The position numbers were made by a program, and so were the translations under genes. The notes beneath the pieces were generated by a model. It was given only the letters and a program-made list of their open reading frames with translations. It was not told the origin of the DNA and searched no databases. DNA of 64,000 nt from NCBI RefSeq assembly GCF_028307215.1, contig NZ_JAQMHV010000002.1, forward strand, positions 62,001-126,000, in the 5' to 3' direction. Shown one piece after another: positions 8,575 to 22,182 of this stretch. Position 1 is the stretch's first letter; each line of letters starts with the position of its first letter. Source of the stretch: Falsirhodobacter sp. 20TX0035. GTDB taxonomy: Bacteria; Pseudomonadota; Alphaproteobacteria; Rhodobacterales; Rhodobacteraceae.

Positions 8575-9243
8575 TCAGTTCACGCGGTTCAGCAGGTCGA
8601 GAACGGCGGGGCCCACGGCCTCCACCAGACGGGTGACGCCTTCGGCATTGGGGTGGATGCCGTCCCCTTGGATGTATTGCAGGTTCAGGCGGTCGCCCTC
8701 GGTCACTGGGCCGAGGTAGTCGGGGACGAAGAGGGCGCCGTGTTCCTGCGCAAGGTCGGCATACATGGCGTTGAACGCCTGCTGGAAGCCGGGGCCGTAA
8801 TTGCCCGGCGCGCGCAGGCCCAGCAGGAGGACCGGCAGGCCGCGGGCGTCCGCCTTGTCGAGGATCGCGTCCAGATTGGCGCGGCTGGTCGCTGGGTCCA
8901 GACCGCGCAGCAGGTCGTTGCCGCCGAGGTTCAGGATCATCGCGTCGGCGTCGGGCGTCAGCGCCCAGTCGGTGCGGGCAAGGCCGCCGGCCGTCGTGTC
9001 GCCCGAAACGCCCGCGTTCACCACCGTAGCCTCGGCCCCGTGATCGTTCAGCCAAGATTGTAGCACCGGCACGAAGCCTTGTTCGGCGGGCAGGCCGTAG
9101 CCTTGGGTCAGGCTGTCGCCCAGGGCCACCACCGTCACGGGGTCGGCCAGCGCCGGGGTGGCGCCGAGGCAAAGCGCCACGCCCAGGTTGCGCAGGTGGA
9201 CCAGCGGCTTACAACCAGTGGCGAACAGGTGGGAGAGCTTCAT
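8575..9243 (-). CDS. tesA: SGNH-hydrolase arylesterase/lysophospholipase, TesA-like
   Basis: A 222-residue periplasmic esterase with a signal peptide ending near ATPALADP. The catalytic blocks are present: block I GDSLTQGYG (nucleophile Ser), block II Gly in GVSGDTT, block III GGNDLLRG, and the C-terminal DGIHPNAEG with catalytic Asp and His. TesA-type enzymes hydrolyse acyl-CoAs, aryl esters and lysophospholipids. The start at 9243 has AAGGA 8 bases upstream. Its start codon shares the palindrome CATG (9241-9244) with the divergent ABC ATPase gene, so each gene's upstream signals lie inside the other's coding region. The tesA/ybbA/ybbP neighbourhood is widespread in proteobacteria. Confidence 0.9.
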   Translation of the reverse strand: MKLSHLFATGCKPLVHLRNLGVALCLGATPALADPVTVVALGDSLTQGYGLPAEQGFVPVLQSWLNDHGAEATVVNAGVSGDTTAGGLARTDWALTPDADAMILNLGGNDLLRGLDPATSRANLDAILDKADARGLPVLLLGLRAPGNYGPGFQQAFNAMYADLAQEHGALFVPDYLGPVTEGDRLNLQYIQGDGIHPNAEGVTRLVEAVGPAVLDLLNRVN

Positions 9244-9904
9244 GGAGACGGTCCTTGAACTGCGGGATGCGGCACTGGTGCTGGAGGGCAATGCCGGCCC
9301 GGTGGAGATCCTGAGGGGCATCGACCTTGCCGTGATGCGGGGGGAGACGCTGGGCCTTGTGGGGCCGTCGGGGTCCGGCAAGTCCTCGCTCCTCATGCTG
9401 ATGGGCGGGCTGGAACGAGCCAGCGGCGGCACGGTGCGCGCGCTTGGCGAGGACCTGTCCGCGATGGACGAGGATGGGCTTGCGCGCTTCCGCAGGGGGA
9501 ATATGGGCGTGGTGTTCCAGTCTTTCCACCTGATCCCCACGATGACGGCGCGTGAAAATGTCGCGCTGGCGCTGGAGCTGGCGGGGATGGAGGGTGCCTT
9601 TGCCCGCGCCGAGGCGGAGCTGGACGCCGTGGGGCTGGGCCATCGTGGCGATCATTATCCCCGGCAGATGTCGGGCGGGGAGCAGCAGCGCGTGGCGCTG
9701 GCGCGGGCCTGGGCCACGCGTCCGGCGATCCTGCTGGCGGATGAGCCGACGGGCAATCTGGACGGCACCACGGGGGCGGCGGTGATGGATCTTCTGTTCG
9801 GGCTGCGCGAACAGGGGGCGACGCTGGTGATGGTGACGCACGCGCCGGAACTGGCCGAACGCTGCGACCGCGTGGTGCGGATGGCCGACGGGCGCATCGC
9901 ATGA
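9242..9904 (+). CDS. ybbA: ABC transporter ATP-binding protein, YbbA-like
   Basis: A 220-residue ATPase of the LolD/MacB type, with Walker A GPSGSGKS at 41-48, signature [15 protein letters not shown], and Walker [13 protein letters not shown]. It starts at ATG 9242 with a GGGAGAG ribosome site. It overlaps the FtsX-type permease gene by 4 bases and should work with it. The pair is associated with the TesA-like esterase across proteobacteria. The function of the complex is unsettled; release of lipophilic molecules or membrane-stress protection has been proposed for MacB-type transporters in general. Confidence 0.92.
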   Translation: METVLELRDAALVLEGNAGPVEILRGIDLAVMRGETLGLVGPSGSGKSSLLMLMGGLERASGGTVRALGEDLSAMDEDGLARFRRGNMGVVFQSFHLIPTMTARENVALALELAGMEGAFARAEAELDAVGLGHRGDHYPRQMSGGEQQRVALARAWATRPAILLADEPTGNLDGTTGAAVMDLLFGLREQGATLVMVTHAPELAERCDRVVRMADGRIA

Positions 9905-12384
9905 GCGTGTGGCCCTTGGCCGGGCGCATCGCCCGGCGCGAGTTGCGGGGCGGGCTGGGCGGGTTCCGCGTGTTCCTGTTGTGCCTGATCCTTGGGGTGG
10001 CGGCGATCGCGGCCATCGGGTCGGTGCGCGCCGCGATCGAGCGGGGGCTGGCCGATCAGGGGGCGGTGCTGCTGGGCGGCGACGCCGAGATGACCTTCAC
10101 CTACCGCACCGCGACGGCGGACGAGCGCGCCTTCATGGACGGCATCGCGGACCGGGTGTCCGAGACGGTGGACTTTCGGTCCATGGCCGTGGCGGGGGAC
10201 GACCGTGTGCTGACGCAGGTGCGGGGTGTGGACGGGGGCTGGCCGCTGGTTGGCGCGGCGGGGCTGGAGCCTGCGATCCCGGTGGCGGAGGCGCTGGCCG
10301 TGGGTGACGTGCCGGGGGCGGTGATGGATCCGGCGCTGGCCGCGCGGCTGGGGCTGGCGGTGGGGGACGAGTTCACCCTGGGCGAGAAGGCGTTCCGGCT
10401 GAACGCGCTTCTGGTGCGGGAGCCGGATAGCGCGTCTTCGGGCTTCACGCTGGCGCCGCGGACGGTGGTGTCGCTGGGGGGGCTGGCGGGCAGCGGATTG
10501 CTGGCGCCGGGCACGGTGTATGACAGCGACTACCGGCTGTTGCTGCCGGACGGGGCGGATCTGGACGCCTTGCAGGCGCAGGCGCAGCGGGCGTTCCGCG
10601 ACACGGGGATGCGCTGGCGCGACAGCCGGCGGCCTTCCCCCTCGGTCGAGCGGTTCGTGGACCGGACGGGATCGTTCCTGGTGCTGGTGGGTCTGGCGGG
10701 TCTGGCCGTGGGCGGGATCGGCGTGCAGTCGGCGGTGGGCACCTATCTGGGCCGCAAGACGCCGACCATCGCCACCCTGCGCACGCTGGGGGCCGGGGGG
10801 CGGCTGGTGCTGGCGACCTATGCGCTCCAGATCGGGGCGCTGGCGGTTCTGGGCGTGATGGCGGGGCTGGTTTTGGGGGCGGCCCTGCCGATGATCGCGG
10901 CGCCGTGGATCGCGTCGTCCCTGCCGTTCGCGGTGGTGTTCGGAGTGTATCCGTTGCCGTTGGCGGAGGCCGCGTTCTACGGGCTGACCACGGCGGCGCT
11001 GTTCACCTTGTGGCCGCTGGCGCGGGCGTCGCAGTTGCGGGCCGCGGGCCTGTATCGCGGGGCGAGCGGGCGCGTGCCGCGCGGCTATGCCGTGGCGCTG
11101 GCGGGGCTGGCCGCGGCGCTGGTGGGCGGGGCGGTGTGGTTCTCGGGCACGCCGGGGCTGGCGCTTGGCACCGCGGGTGGAGTCGTGGGGGCGCTGCTGT
11201 TGCTGGCGGGCGCGGCCTGGGCCGTGCGGCGCGTGGCGCGGTGGGCGGCGCGGCGCATCCGGCGGCCCGCGCTGCGGCTGGCCGTCGCCTCGGTCGGCGA
11301 AGCCGGGACGACGGGGGCGGTGATCCTGTCGCTGGGGCTGGGGCTGTCGGTGCTGGCGGCGGTGGGGCAGATCGACACCAACCTGCGCGATGCGATCGAC
11401 CGGGACCTGCCGGAACGCGCGCCGTCCTATTTCTTCGTGGACATCCAGCCGGACCAGTTGGACAAGTTCGTGGCGCGGCTGGAAGGGGATCCGTCCGTGT
11501 CGCGGGTGGAAAGCGCGCCCATGCTGCGCGGGGTTCTGACGCGGATCAACGGCCGCCCGGCGCGCGAGGTGGCGGGCGAGCACTGGGTGCTGCGCGGCGA
11601 CCGGGGCGTGACCTATGCCGCCACCGCGCCGGACGTGGTGGCGGGGCAAAGCTGGCCCGCCGATTACGCGGGCGATCCGCAGATCAGCTTTTCCGCCGAG
11701 GCCGCGGAGGAGATGGGGCTGTCCTTGGGCGACCGCATCACCGTCAACATTTTGGGGCGTGACATCGAGGCGGAGTTGACGAGCCTTCGGAACGTGGATT
11801 TTTCGGATGCGGGGATGGGGTTCGTGATGATGATGAACCCCTCGGCCCTGGCGGGGGCGCCGCACACGTCCATCGCGACGGTGTATTCAAGCGCGGAGGA
11901 CACGCTGCTGCGCGATGTGGGGCGGGCCTATCCTAATATCACCGCGATCCGGGTAGGCGATGCGATCGCGCGGGTGACGGAGGCGCTGGACGCCATTGCC
12001 ACCGCCACGCGGGCGGCGGCGGCCATCACGCTGCTGACGGGGGTGGTGGTGCTGATCGGCACGGCGGCGGCGGGCGAACGGGCGCGGGTGCGCGAGGCCG
12101 CGATCCTGAAGGTGCTGGGGGCCACGCGGGGGCAGATCCTGACGAGCTTTGCGCTGCGGTCGGCCCTGACGGGGGCGGCGGCGGGGCTGGTGGCCGTGGG
12201 TGTGGGGGCTGCGGCCGGCTGGGCGGTGATGCGCTTCGTGATGGAGGCGGAGTATGTGTTCGCGCCGGTGTCGGCTCTTGTGATCGTGGCCAGCGGGGTG
12301 GCGGCGACGGTGGTGACGGGGCTGATCTATGCCCGCCGCCCCCTGGCGCGGCGTCCGGCGCAGGTGCTGCGGTCGGACGAATAG
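9901..12384 (+). CDS. ybbP: FtsX-like ABC permease, YbbP-like
   Basis: An 827-residue inner-membrane protein. A first TM helix (about 18-40) precedes a large periplasmic MacB-like region. A cluster of TM helices follows around residues 255-450 ([16 protein letters not shown] onward), then a second periplasmic domain (about 490-690) and three terminal TM helices carrying the FtsX motif ([17 protein letters not shown]). This two-module layout is typical of the YbbP branch. The start overlaps the ybbA stop by 4 bases (ATGA), so the subunits are co-translated. It acts in the inner membrane with the YbbA ATPase. Confidence 0.92.
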   Translation: MSVWPLAGRIARRELRGGLGGFRVFLLCLILGVAAIAAIGSVRAAIERGLADQGAVLLGGDAEMTFTYRTATADERAFMDGIADRVSETVDFRSMAVAGDDRVLTQVRGVDGGWPLVGAAGLEPAIPVAEALAVGDVPGAVMDPALAARLGLAVGDEFTLGEKAFRLNALLVREPDSASSGFTLAPRTVVSLGGLAGSGLLAPGTVYDSDYRLLLPDGADLDALQAQAQRAFRDTGMRWRDSRRPSPSVERFVDRTGSFLVLVGLAGLAVGGIGVQSAVGTYLGRKTPTIATLRTLGAGGRLVLATYALQIGALAVLGVMAGLVLGAALPMIAAPWIASSLPFAVVFGVYPLPLAEAAFYGLTTAALFTLWPLARASQLRAAGLYRGASGRVPRGYAVALAGLAAALVGGAVWFSGTPGLALGTAGGVVGALLLLAGAAWAVRRVARWAARRIRRPALRLAVASVGEAGTTGAVILSLGLGLSVLAAVGQIDTNLRDAIDRDLPERAPSYFFVDIQPDQLDKFVARLEGDPSVSRVESAPMLRGVLTRINGRPAREVAGEHWVLRGDRGVTYAATAPDVVAGQSWPADYAGDPQISFSAEAAEEMGLSLGDRITVNILGRDIEAELTSLRNVDFSDAGMGFVMMMNPSALAGAPHTSIATVYSSAEDTLLRDVGRAYPNITAIRVGDAIARVTEALDAIATATRAAAAITLLTGVVVLIGTAAAGERARVREAAILKVLGATRGQILTSFALRSALTGAAAGLVAVGVGAAAGWAVMRFVMEAEYVFAPVSALVIVASGVAATVVTGLIYARRPLARRPAQVLRSDE

Positions 12385-12443
12385 GTTTCCCTTTCACGCG
12401 GGCGTGAGGCAGGGTGGCGGAACAGGATTCCCGGGAGGTTCAC

Positions 12444-13277
12444 GTGATCAGAGTTGTCGGCCCATCCGCCCTTGTTCTTTGCGCGCTGGCCGCGCCCGCC
12501 CTTGCGCAGGACGCGCCGGGCACCTGCGGCCAGCCCGCCGTGCTGTCGCAGCCCGCAGGCGTGGCCATCGCCCCGGGCTTTGCCGACCTGTCGCTGATCC
12601 TGCGGCCCGAACGGTCCGAGCCGCGCTATGTCGAGTTTGAGGTGACCGCCCCGACCGAGATCACGCTGGAAACGCTGGCGCGGGAAAACGACGCGGCGCT
12701 GACGCTGTACGACGCCGAAGGGCGCGTGGTGGCGTGGGACGACGACAGCGCGGGCGATCTGGACGCACGGGTGGCGACGACGCTGGGGGCGGGGCGGTAT
12801 TGCGCGCAGGTGCGCATGATCTCGGCCGCGCCGGTGGACGATCCGATGCTGGTGCTGGTGGCGTCCGAAGGGCTGCCGCCGAACCCCGCCACCGCCGTGC
12901 AGGAGGAGGTCGTGGCCGTGTGCAACGATCCCGTCCGCACGCCGATGCTGGCCGACAACCTGCCCGCGGGCGCCGTGCCGCCGATGGAAGGGACGATCGA
13001 TCCCGCGACATCCCTGCGCAGCTTCCGCATCGCGGTGACGGAGCCGACGGTGCTGCAGATCGACGCCGGAAGCCAGACCTTCGACACCATGCTGGCGGTC
13101 TATGGGGCCGACGGCGCGGGGTTGTGGGAGAATGACGACCACGAGGACGTGATGGGCAGCGACAGCCGCATCCGCGAGGCGTTCGAGCCGGGCGAATATT
13201 GCGTCGTGGTCCGCCCCTTCGGCACCAGCGAGGGGCCGTTCACGCTGTCGGTCACCGCGGGGGATGCGCCGAACTAG
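12444..13277 (+). CDS. Exported protein with two pre-peptidase-C-like repeats
   Basis: A 277-residue protein with a signal peptide (VIRVVGPSALVLCALAAPALAQ). The remainder is two similar beta-rich repeats of about 110 residues, each with a D-A-x-L-x-L-Y-type strand followed by an Asp-rich loop and G-x-Y-C-x-x-V-R (first YDAEGRVVAWDDDS...GRYCAQVR, second YGADGAGLWENDDH...GEYCVVVR). This resembles bacterial pre-peptidase C-terminal (PPC) domains, which bind polymers or calcium. There is no enzymatic domain. The GTG start at 12444 is supported by GGGAGG 5 bases upstream. It is 59 bases after ybbP and may be co-transcribed. The precise role is unknown. Confidence 0.75.
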   Translation: MIRVVGPSALVLCALAAPALAQDAPGTCGQPAVLSQPAGVAIAPGFADLSLILRPERSEPRYVEFEVTAPTEITLETLARENDAALTLYDAEGRVVAWDDDSAGDLDARVATTLGAGRYCAQVRMISAAPVDDPMLVLVASEGLPPNPATAVQEEVVAVCNDPVRTPMLADNLPAGAVPPMEGTIDPATSLRSFRIAVTEPTVLQIDAGSQTFDTMLAVYGADGAGLWENDDHEDVMGSDSRIREAFEPGEYCVVVRPFGTSEGPFTLSVTAGDAPN

Positions 13278-13323
13278 GGCGGTTCCCCGTAACGTCTTCG
13301 GTGGGTGCGGCGCGGGTCGTGTC

Positions 13324-13340
13324 CGGGGGCGACGCCCCCG
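13324..13340. repeat. Perfect GC-rich inverted repeat upstream of the methionine synthase genes
   Basis: An 8-base arm (CGGGGGCG) and its complement flank a single central A in the 240-base gap between the repeat protein and metH. There is no T-run after it. It could be the core of a terminator for the upstream gene or a protein-binding site. I see no SAM or SAH riboswitch core in the gap. Confidence 0.4.
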
Positions 13341-13517
13341 TCCGTGCGTTGTGTGACGGCAGCGGGATGCGGACGCGGCCGGCTTGGTTCAGCCAAGTTT
13401 GGCCTCGGGGAATGGTGAAGGGGCTGGCCTGTTCGCGGGGTCGGCGTCCGGCGCATCCGTTTTACTTTGGGGGCGCGCCGGTTTATCTTCGGGCGCTGTC
13501 CTTCAAGGTGAACGCCC

Positions 13518-14554
13518 ATGTCGACTTCGCTGGTTCCCCCTTCGCCCACCCATGACGCGTTGCGCCGGCTGGCGCGGGAGCGCATCCTGATCCTGGACGG
13601 CGCGATGGGCACGCAGATCCAGGGGCTGGGCCTGTCCGAGGAGGATTATACCGGCCACGGGTCGGGCCATGCCTGCCGGCACCATTCGGATCATCCGCAG
13701 AAGGGCAACAACGACCTTCTGATCCTGACCCAGCCTGAGGCGATCGAGGAGATCCACTTCAACTATGCCATGGCGGGCGCCGACATCGTGGAAACGAACA
13801 CGTTTTCGGCCACCACCATCGCGCAGGCCGATTACGGGCTGGAAGCGGCGGTGCACGACCTGAACGCCGAAGGCGCGCGCATCGTGCGCCGCGCCCTGGA
13901 CCGCGCGACGGCGATCGACGGCAAGCCGCGCTTTGTCGCCGGGGCGGTGGGGCCGACGAACCGCACGGCCTCCATCAGTCCGGACGTGAACGATCCGGGT
14001 TTCCGTGCCGTCAGCTTCGACGATCTGCGCGTGGCGTACGGCCAGCAGGTGCGCGGGCTGATCGCGGGCGGGGCCGACATCATCCTGATCGAGACGATCT
14101 TTGACACGCTGAACGCCAAGGCCGCGATCTTCGCCTGTTTCGAGGCGTTCGAGGCCCATGGGCAAAGCCTGCCGCTGATGATCTCAGGCACGATCACGGA
14201 CGCGTCGGGGCGGACGCTGTCGGGGCAGACGCCGACCGCGTTCTGGCATTCGGTGCGCCATGCGCGGCCCTTCACCGTGGGCCTGAACTGCGCCCTGGGG
14301 GCGGAGGCGATGCGCCCGCACATGCAGGAGTTGTCGGGCGTGGCCAACACCTTCACCTGTGCCTATCCGAACGCGGGCCTGCCCAACGCCTTCGGCCAGT
14401 ATGACGAGGGCCCCGAGGACACGGCCCGGCAGGTGGAGGGCTTTGCGCGCGAAGGGCTGGTGAACGTGGTGGGCGGCTGCTGCGGCACCACGCCCGCGCA
14501 CATCCGCGCCATCGCCGCCGCCGTCGCCCCCTTCGCGCCGCGGGAGGTGCGGGC

Positions 14555-14558
<4 letters not shown>
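13518..14558 (+). CDS. metH: Methionine synthase, homocysteine-binding subunit (split MetH, part 1)
   Basis: A 346-residue protein equal to the N-terminal module of cobalamin-dependent methionine synthase. It starts with [10 protein letters not shown] and contains the zinc-thiolate cysteines in [11 protein letters not shown] and [11 protein letters not shown]. It binds and activates homocysteine. The usual single ~1,230-residue MetH is here two genes overlapping by 4 bases (ATGA at 14555-14558), an arrangement known in several alphaproteobacteria. The start at 13518 lies after AAGGTGAA. It must act together with the next gene product in the cytoplasm. Confidence 0.93.
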
Positions 14559-17229
<2,671 letters not shown>

Positions 17230-17257
<28 letters not shown>

Positions 17258-17793
17258 GGTAAGCTGCGGTTCTTCTGCCAGGCGCGTTCCTGCCCGCCAG
17301 AGGACACGCGGGCCGCGACGAAGAGGAGGTCCGACAGCCGGTTGAGGTAGACGCAGCCAGGGGTGGTGCGCGGATCGTTCACCGCCAGAAGCGTGCGTTC
17401 GGCGCGGCGACAGACCGTGCGGGCCATGTGCAGCGCGCCGGTGGCGGGCAGGCCGCCGGGCAGGATGAACTCTTTCAGCGGGGGCAGATCCTCGTTCCAG
17501 TTCTCTACGAGAAGGTCGAGGCGGGTGATGTGCGCGGGGGTCAGCGCCTCGCGGCCCGGGATGGACAGGGCGCCGCCCAGGTCGAACAGGTCGTGCTGGA
17601 TGGTGGTCAGGGCGTCGCACAGGTCCGTGCTGTCCAGCAGGCTTTCGGCGAAGCCGATGGTGCTGTTGAGTTCGTCGACCGTGCCTATCGCCTCCATCAA
17701 CGGCGCGGTCTTGGTGATGCGGGAGCCGTCGGACAGGCCCGTGGTGCCGTCATCTCCGGTGCGCGTGACGATGCTTGACAGGCGATGGCCCAT
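17230..17793 (-). CDS. pduO: Cob(I)alamin adenosyltransferase, PduO type
   Basis: A 187-residue four-helix-bundle ATR with the family ATP-binding N-terminus ([16 protein letters not shown]), the VDELNSTIG motif, and the corrin-side [10 protein letters not shown] and [14 protein letters not shown]. It makes adenosylcobalamin from ATP and cob(I)alamin. It is the last gene of the riboswitch-led B12-uptake operon, with its start directly adjacent to the btuD stop. The ATG at 17793 is the only start matching the family. Its end lies inside the converging metH gene (17230-17257). Confidence 0.93.
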
Positions 17794-18530
<737 letters not shown>

Positions 18531-18534
<4 letters not shown>

Positions 18535-19514
18535 GCGCCTTCCCTCCGCATCCGCAGGATCAGGTGCAGGAAGAAGGGCGTGCCGACAAGGGCGGTGAGG
18601 ACGCCGAGCTTCAGGTCCCGGTCGGGCATCAGGAGGCGGACGGCGATGTCGGCCGCAAGGACCAGCGCCGCGCCGCCCAGGGCCGAGGCGGGAAGAAGGC
18701 GCGCGGGGCTGCCCCCCACCGCGCGGCGCAGGACATGGGGGGCGGCGAGGCCGACGAAGCCGATGGCGCCCGCCACCGCCGTGGCCGCGCCGACCATCGC
18801 CGCGACGCCCAAGACCAGCCGCCAGCGCAGCGCGCCCATCCGGATGCCGGAGGAGGCGGCCGCATCCTCGCCCAGCGTCAGGGCTTGAAGGCCGGGGCCG
18901 AGGGACAGGAGAAGGGCGCCGCCCGCGATCATGAAGGGCAACGCGATCCCCACATGCAGGAGGGAGCGGTCGGCGAGGGAGCCCATCATCCAGAAGATGA
19001 TCTCGTTCGCGGCGAAAGGGTTGGGGGAGAGGTTGAGGACGAGGGAGGTGGCGGCGCCGGCGAGGGCGGAGAGGGCGACGCCGGCGAGGATCAGCGTCAG
19101 CGCGCCGCCGCGCGGGCCGGCGAGCAGCAGGATCAGCGCGACGGAGGCCATGGCCCCCGCGAGCGCGGCCAACGGCAGGCCGAGGGGGAAGGCGGCGGCG
19201 AGGCCGGTCTGGATCGCCAGCACCGCGCCGAGGGCGGCCGCGCCGCTGGCCCCGATCAGCCCCGGTTCGGCCAGAGGGTTGCGCAGGAAGCCCTGAAGCG
19301 CCGCCCCCGACAGGCCGAGCGCCGCGCCCACCATGAGGCCGAGAAGGGCGCGGGGAAGCCGGACCTCTCGCATCACCAGGGTCAGCATCGGGTCGTTGCC
19401 GGTGAATAGGGCGTGGAGGCTGGGGAGGGGCGGGACGCGCGCGGGGCCGATCAGGAGGGAGGCAGTGAACAGGGCGGCGACCAGCAGCGAGAGGGCGAGG
19501 AGAAGGCGGCTCAT
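18531..19514 (-). CDS. btuC: Cobalamin ABC importer, permease
   Basis: A 327-residue FecCD-family membrane protein with about ten TM helices. Family motifs include RLPRALLGLMVGAALGLSGAA near the N-terminus, NPLAEPGLIGASGAA, and GAIGFVGLAAPHVLRR near residue 240. It forms the inner-membrane channel with BtuD. It overlaps both neighbours by 4 bases (18531-18534 and 19511-19514), indicating one polycistronic message. Confidence 0.92.
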
Positions 19515-20314
19515 GGTGCGGCGGCCTTTTGCAGGTCGGTGATGGCGTGCAGGATGCGGGGAGTGCCGCAGACCCAGTCGCGGTCCGTGCGGTGCTGCGG
19601 GGCGAGGTGGCGCAGGCCGGGATGGTCCAGAACCGCCTCGGCCCGCGAGGCGCCGGGATAGGGGGCGCCGCGCAGGATGAGGTCAGGGGAGGCGAGCATC
19701 AGCACCTCCAGCGGAAGGGTGCCGCCAAAGGACAGGCCCCGTTCGGCGGCGATGTTGGTGAAGCCGGCGGCGGCGATGATCTGGCCCGCGAGGCTGTCCG
19801 GCCCTTCGGCGTAGCTGTTTGCGCCGTAACTGGCGGCGCGGGGGCGGGGCGTGGCGGGCGGCGGCAGGGCGGCAAGGTCGGCGTCGAACTGCGCGATCGT
19901 TCGGGTGGCGTCGCGGCCCAGCACTTCCCCCATGCGGCGCAGGTTGGCGCGAATGTCGTCGAGGGTGCTTTCGGGGTCGAAGGTTTCGACCCGCAGGCCC
20001 AGACGACGCAGCATGTCCAGCGTCGCGGGGGAGGAGAAGCGGCCCGCTAGTACGAGGTCGGGGCGGAGGAGGAAGATCTCCTCGGCGAGGCCGTGGTTGG
20101 GGGGGAGGGCCTGCGCCTCGGCCGCCATGACGGAGGCGCGGGGGTCCTGCGACAGCGCGCTGACCGAGACGAGCTGGCCGGGGGCGGCCAGCATCAGGGC
20201 CAGCTGGTCCGTGCAAAGGTTCATGGACACCACGCGCGCGGGCGCATCCCCCGCCGCGGCGGGCAGGGCGAGGCCGCAGGCGAGGGCCGCGGCGCGGAGC
20301 CCGCGCCCTACCAC
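19511..20314 (-). CDS. btuF: Cobalamin-binding periplasmic protein
   Basis: A 267-residue class III substrate-binding protein with a signal peptide (MVGRGLRAAALACGLALPAAAG) and two lobes joined by a long helix. Family features are VVSMNLCTDQLALML, the RPDLVLAG strand and SPDLILRGAPYPGA. It captures vitamin B12 behind the outer membrane and delivers it to BtuCD. The start lies inside the end of btuB (7-base overlap). The substrate call relies on the operon context. Confidence 0.88.
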   Translation of the reverse strand: MVGRGLRAAALACGLALPAAAGDAPARVVSMNLCTDQLALMLAAPGQLVSVSALSQDPRASVMAAEAQALPPNHGLAEEIFLLRPDLVLAGRFSSPATLDMLRRLGLRVETFDPESTLDDIRANLRRMGEVLGRDATRTIAQFDADLAALPPPATPRPRAASYGANSYAEGPDSLAGQIIAAAGFTNIAAERGLSFGGTLPLEVLMLASPDLILRGAPYPGASRAEAVLDHPGLRHLAPQHRTDRDWVCGTPRILHAITDLQKAAAP

Positions 20315-22182
20315 CGCGCCTGCACCCCGACATAGGCCTGCCGCCCGCGCGTGGCGTAGCCCCAGACGTCGGAATAGCTTTCGTCGAAGAGGTTGGTGAC
20401 GCGGCCGGTCAGGCGCACCTCCTTTGTCAGGTCGTAGCCGGCGGCGAGGTCGAGGGTGGTGTAGTTCGGGAGTTCCGCGCGTTCGTAAGCGCCATAGAAC
20501 TGGTCGTCGTAGTTGCCCGCCACGTGACGGACGGTTGCAGTGGCCGACGCCCGATCCTGAAGGAAGAACAGGGTGGAGGACAGTTGCAGTTCATGCTTCG
20601 GCCGGCGCACTTCGATGCGGCCGTCCGGTCCCTGCGCGTCCAGATAGGTGTAGCCGAAGGACAGGTCGAGGGCGTCGGTGGCCTGAAGTTTGCCCGTCAC
20701 CTCGATTCCCTCGCGCGGGCTTTCGCCGTCGGCGTTGAATGCAAAAGCGCGATAAGTCTCAGGAGCAACAAGTATGTAGAGGTTCGTGATCTCGTTCGTC
20801 AGTTGTTCGTGGAAATAGGTTACATCAACGAGAGCACGGCCGTTCAGGAAAGTGAATTCCGCCCCCAGATCGTAGCTGCGGTTCTGCTCGGGGATCAGAT
20901 CCGGGTTGCCGATGGCGGAAGCGGAACCGAATAGTTCCGCATAGGACGGATCGACCTGTGCGCGCCCGGCCGAGGCGTGCAGGCGCACCGGCTGGCCGGG
21001 GATGCGCCAGGACAGACCCAGCGTCCAGCCGGTGAAGTCGTCGAAGACCTTGTTGTCGTCGCGCCGCACGCCCGCCTGAAGATCCAGGCCGTTGTCCAGC
21101 GACGCGCGGTATTCGAGGGCCACGGACTCGCGTTCCCGTTCGTAATCGGTGGCGACATTGGAATCGTCATCCTCGTGTTCCACCAGCACGTTCAGGAGGT
21201 GGCGCGCCTGATCGACCGGCAGGCCGTCAAGGCCGTAGCTGAGGCGGTACTTGAGCGTGTCGCTTTCCGCGCGTGTCAGGTCGGATTCGAACGTGTCCAG
21301 CTTGAAGACGGATCGCTGGTAATCCAGCCGGTGGGTCAGGCGACCGCCCAGCGTGGACAGCTCCCCGAACAGGGCGCCCTGAAACTCTCGCGTCTCGCCT
21401 TCGGGCGTCTTGTCGTCCACGATGAGATCCGCTTCGCCGGTGGAGGGGCCGAAGCTGTCATATTCATACTCCTCCTTCGTCCAGCGGAGGGTGGAGCCGA
21501 AGGTCAGGGTGTCCGTCGCCTTCCAGTCCCCGGCGAGGCCGATCGTGTTCCGGCGCAGGCCGTCCTTTTCGCCGCCATCGCCGGAATAGTCGAAGCCGTG
21601 ATCGTCGAGTTGCGAGAGGTTCAGCGAAAGGCCGCCCTGCACGCTGCGCTGGCTGACATGGGCGGAGGCGGAATGGCCGTTTCCGACCTCGGCCGAACCC
21701 CCATAATGCAGGCCTTCGGCGCCCTTGTCGGTGATGATGTTGACGACGCCGGCCGAGGCGCTGGAGCCGTAGAACACCGATTGGGGGCCGCGCAGAACCT
21801 CCACCCGTTCGATGTTCTGCACCGAAAGGCCGGACAGGAAGTAGTCGGCGGGGGAGCCGCCGCTGACCTCCACCCCGTCCACGAGGATCAGGGTGTGGTT
21901 CGCCTCGGCGCCGCGGATGCGGATCTGGGTGCTGCTGGGGCCGCTGCTGCTGACGGCCACGCCGGGCACGCCGCGCAGGGCGTCCTGAAGAGTGGTGACG
22001 CCGCGGGCTTCGATCTCCTCGCGCGAAAGGACCGTGTGGGCGCGGCCATAGGCGTCGGCGGGGGCGGGGGTCAGGCCGCCCGACACGATGATGGGGGGCA
22101 GGACCGTCACCTCTTGCGCGCGGGCCGCGGACAGGGGGGCGAGGAGGGCGGTGGTCAGGAGAAGAAGGCGGGTATGGGTCAT
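20308..22182 (-). CDS. btuB: TonB-dependent vitamin B12 outer-membrane receptor
   Basis: A 624-residue TonB-dependent receptor. The signal peptide (MTHTRLLLLTTALLAPLSAARAQ) is followed by a plug domain with GLTPAPADAYGRAHTVLS, IRIRGAEANHTLILVDG and VEVLRGPQSVFYGSSASAGVVN, then a 22-strand barrel ending YVGVQARW with a terminal aromatic. The ATG at 22182 has GGAAAG upstream and directly precedes the signal peptide. A cobalamin riboswitch lies about 120 bases upstream on the same strand, so expression should fall when B12 is plentiful. The segment at about 20735-20880 is noticeably less GC-rich than its surroundings and may be a recombined surface loop. Confidence 0.95.
   Translation of the reverse strand: MTHTRLLLLTTALLAPLSAARAQEVTVLPPIIVSGGLTPAPADAYGRAHTVLSREEIEARGVTTLQDALRGVPGVAVSSSGPSSTQIRIRGAEANHTLILVDGVEVSGGSPADYFLSGLSVQNIERVEVLRGPQSVFYGSSASAGVVNIITDKGAEGLHYGGSAEVGNGHSASAHVSQRSVQGGLSLNLSQLDDHGFDYSGDGGEKDGLRRNTIGLAGDWKATDTLTFGSTLRWTKEEYEYDSFGPSTGEADLIVDDKTPEGETREFQGALFGELSTLGGRLTHRLDYQRSVFKLDTFESDLTRAESDTLKYRLSYGLDGLPVDQARHLLNVLVEHEDDDSNVATDYERERESVALEYRASLDNGLDLQAGVRRDDNKVFDDFTGWTLGLSWRIPGQPVRLHASAGRAQVDPSYAELFGSASAIGNPDLIPEQNRSYDLGAEFTFLNGRALVDVTYFHEQLTNEITNLYILVAPETYRAFAFNADGESPREGIEVTGKLQATDALDLSFGYTYLDAQGPDGRIEVRRPKHELQLSSTLFFLQDRASATATVRHVAGNYDDQFYGAYERAELPNYTTLDLAAGYDLTKEVRLTGRVTNLFDESYSDVWGYATRGRQAYVGVQARW

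Noticed and set aside
9655-11865. A 736-codon minus-strand frame opposite ybbA/ybbP
   Set aside because: Arg/His/Gln/Pro-rich shadow of a real ABC permease gene.
13278-13517. A SAM or SAH riboswitch upstream of the methionine synthase genes
   Set aside because: I searched by eye for the conserved cores and found only a GC palindrome; nothing matches in order.
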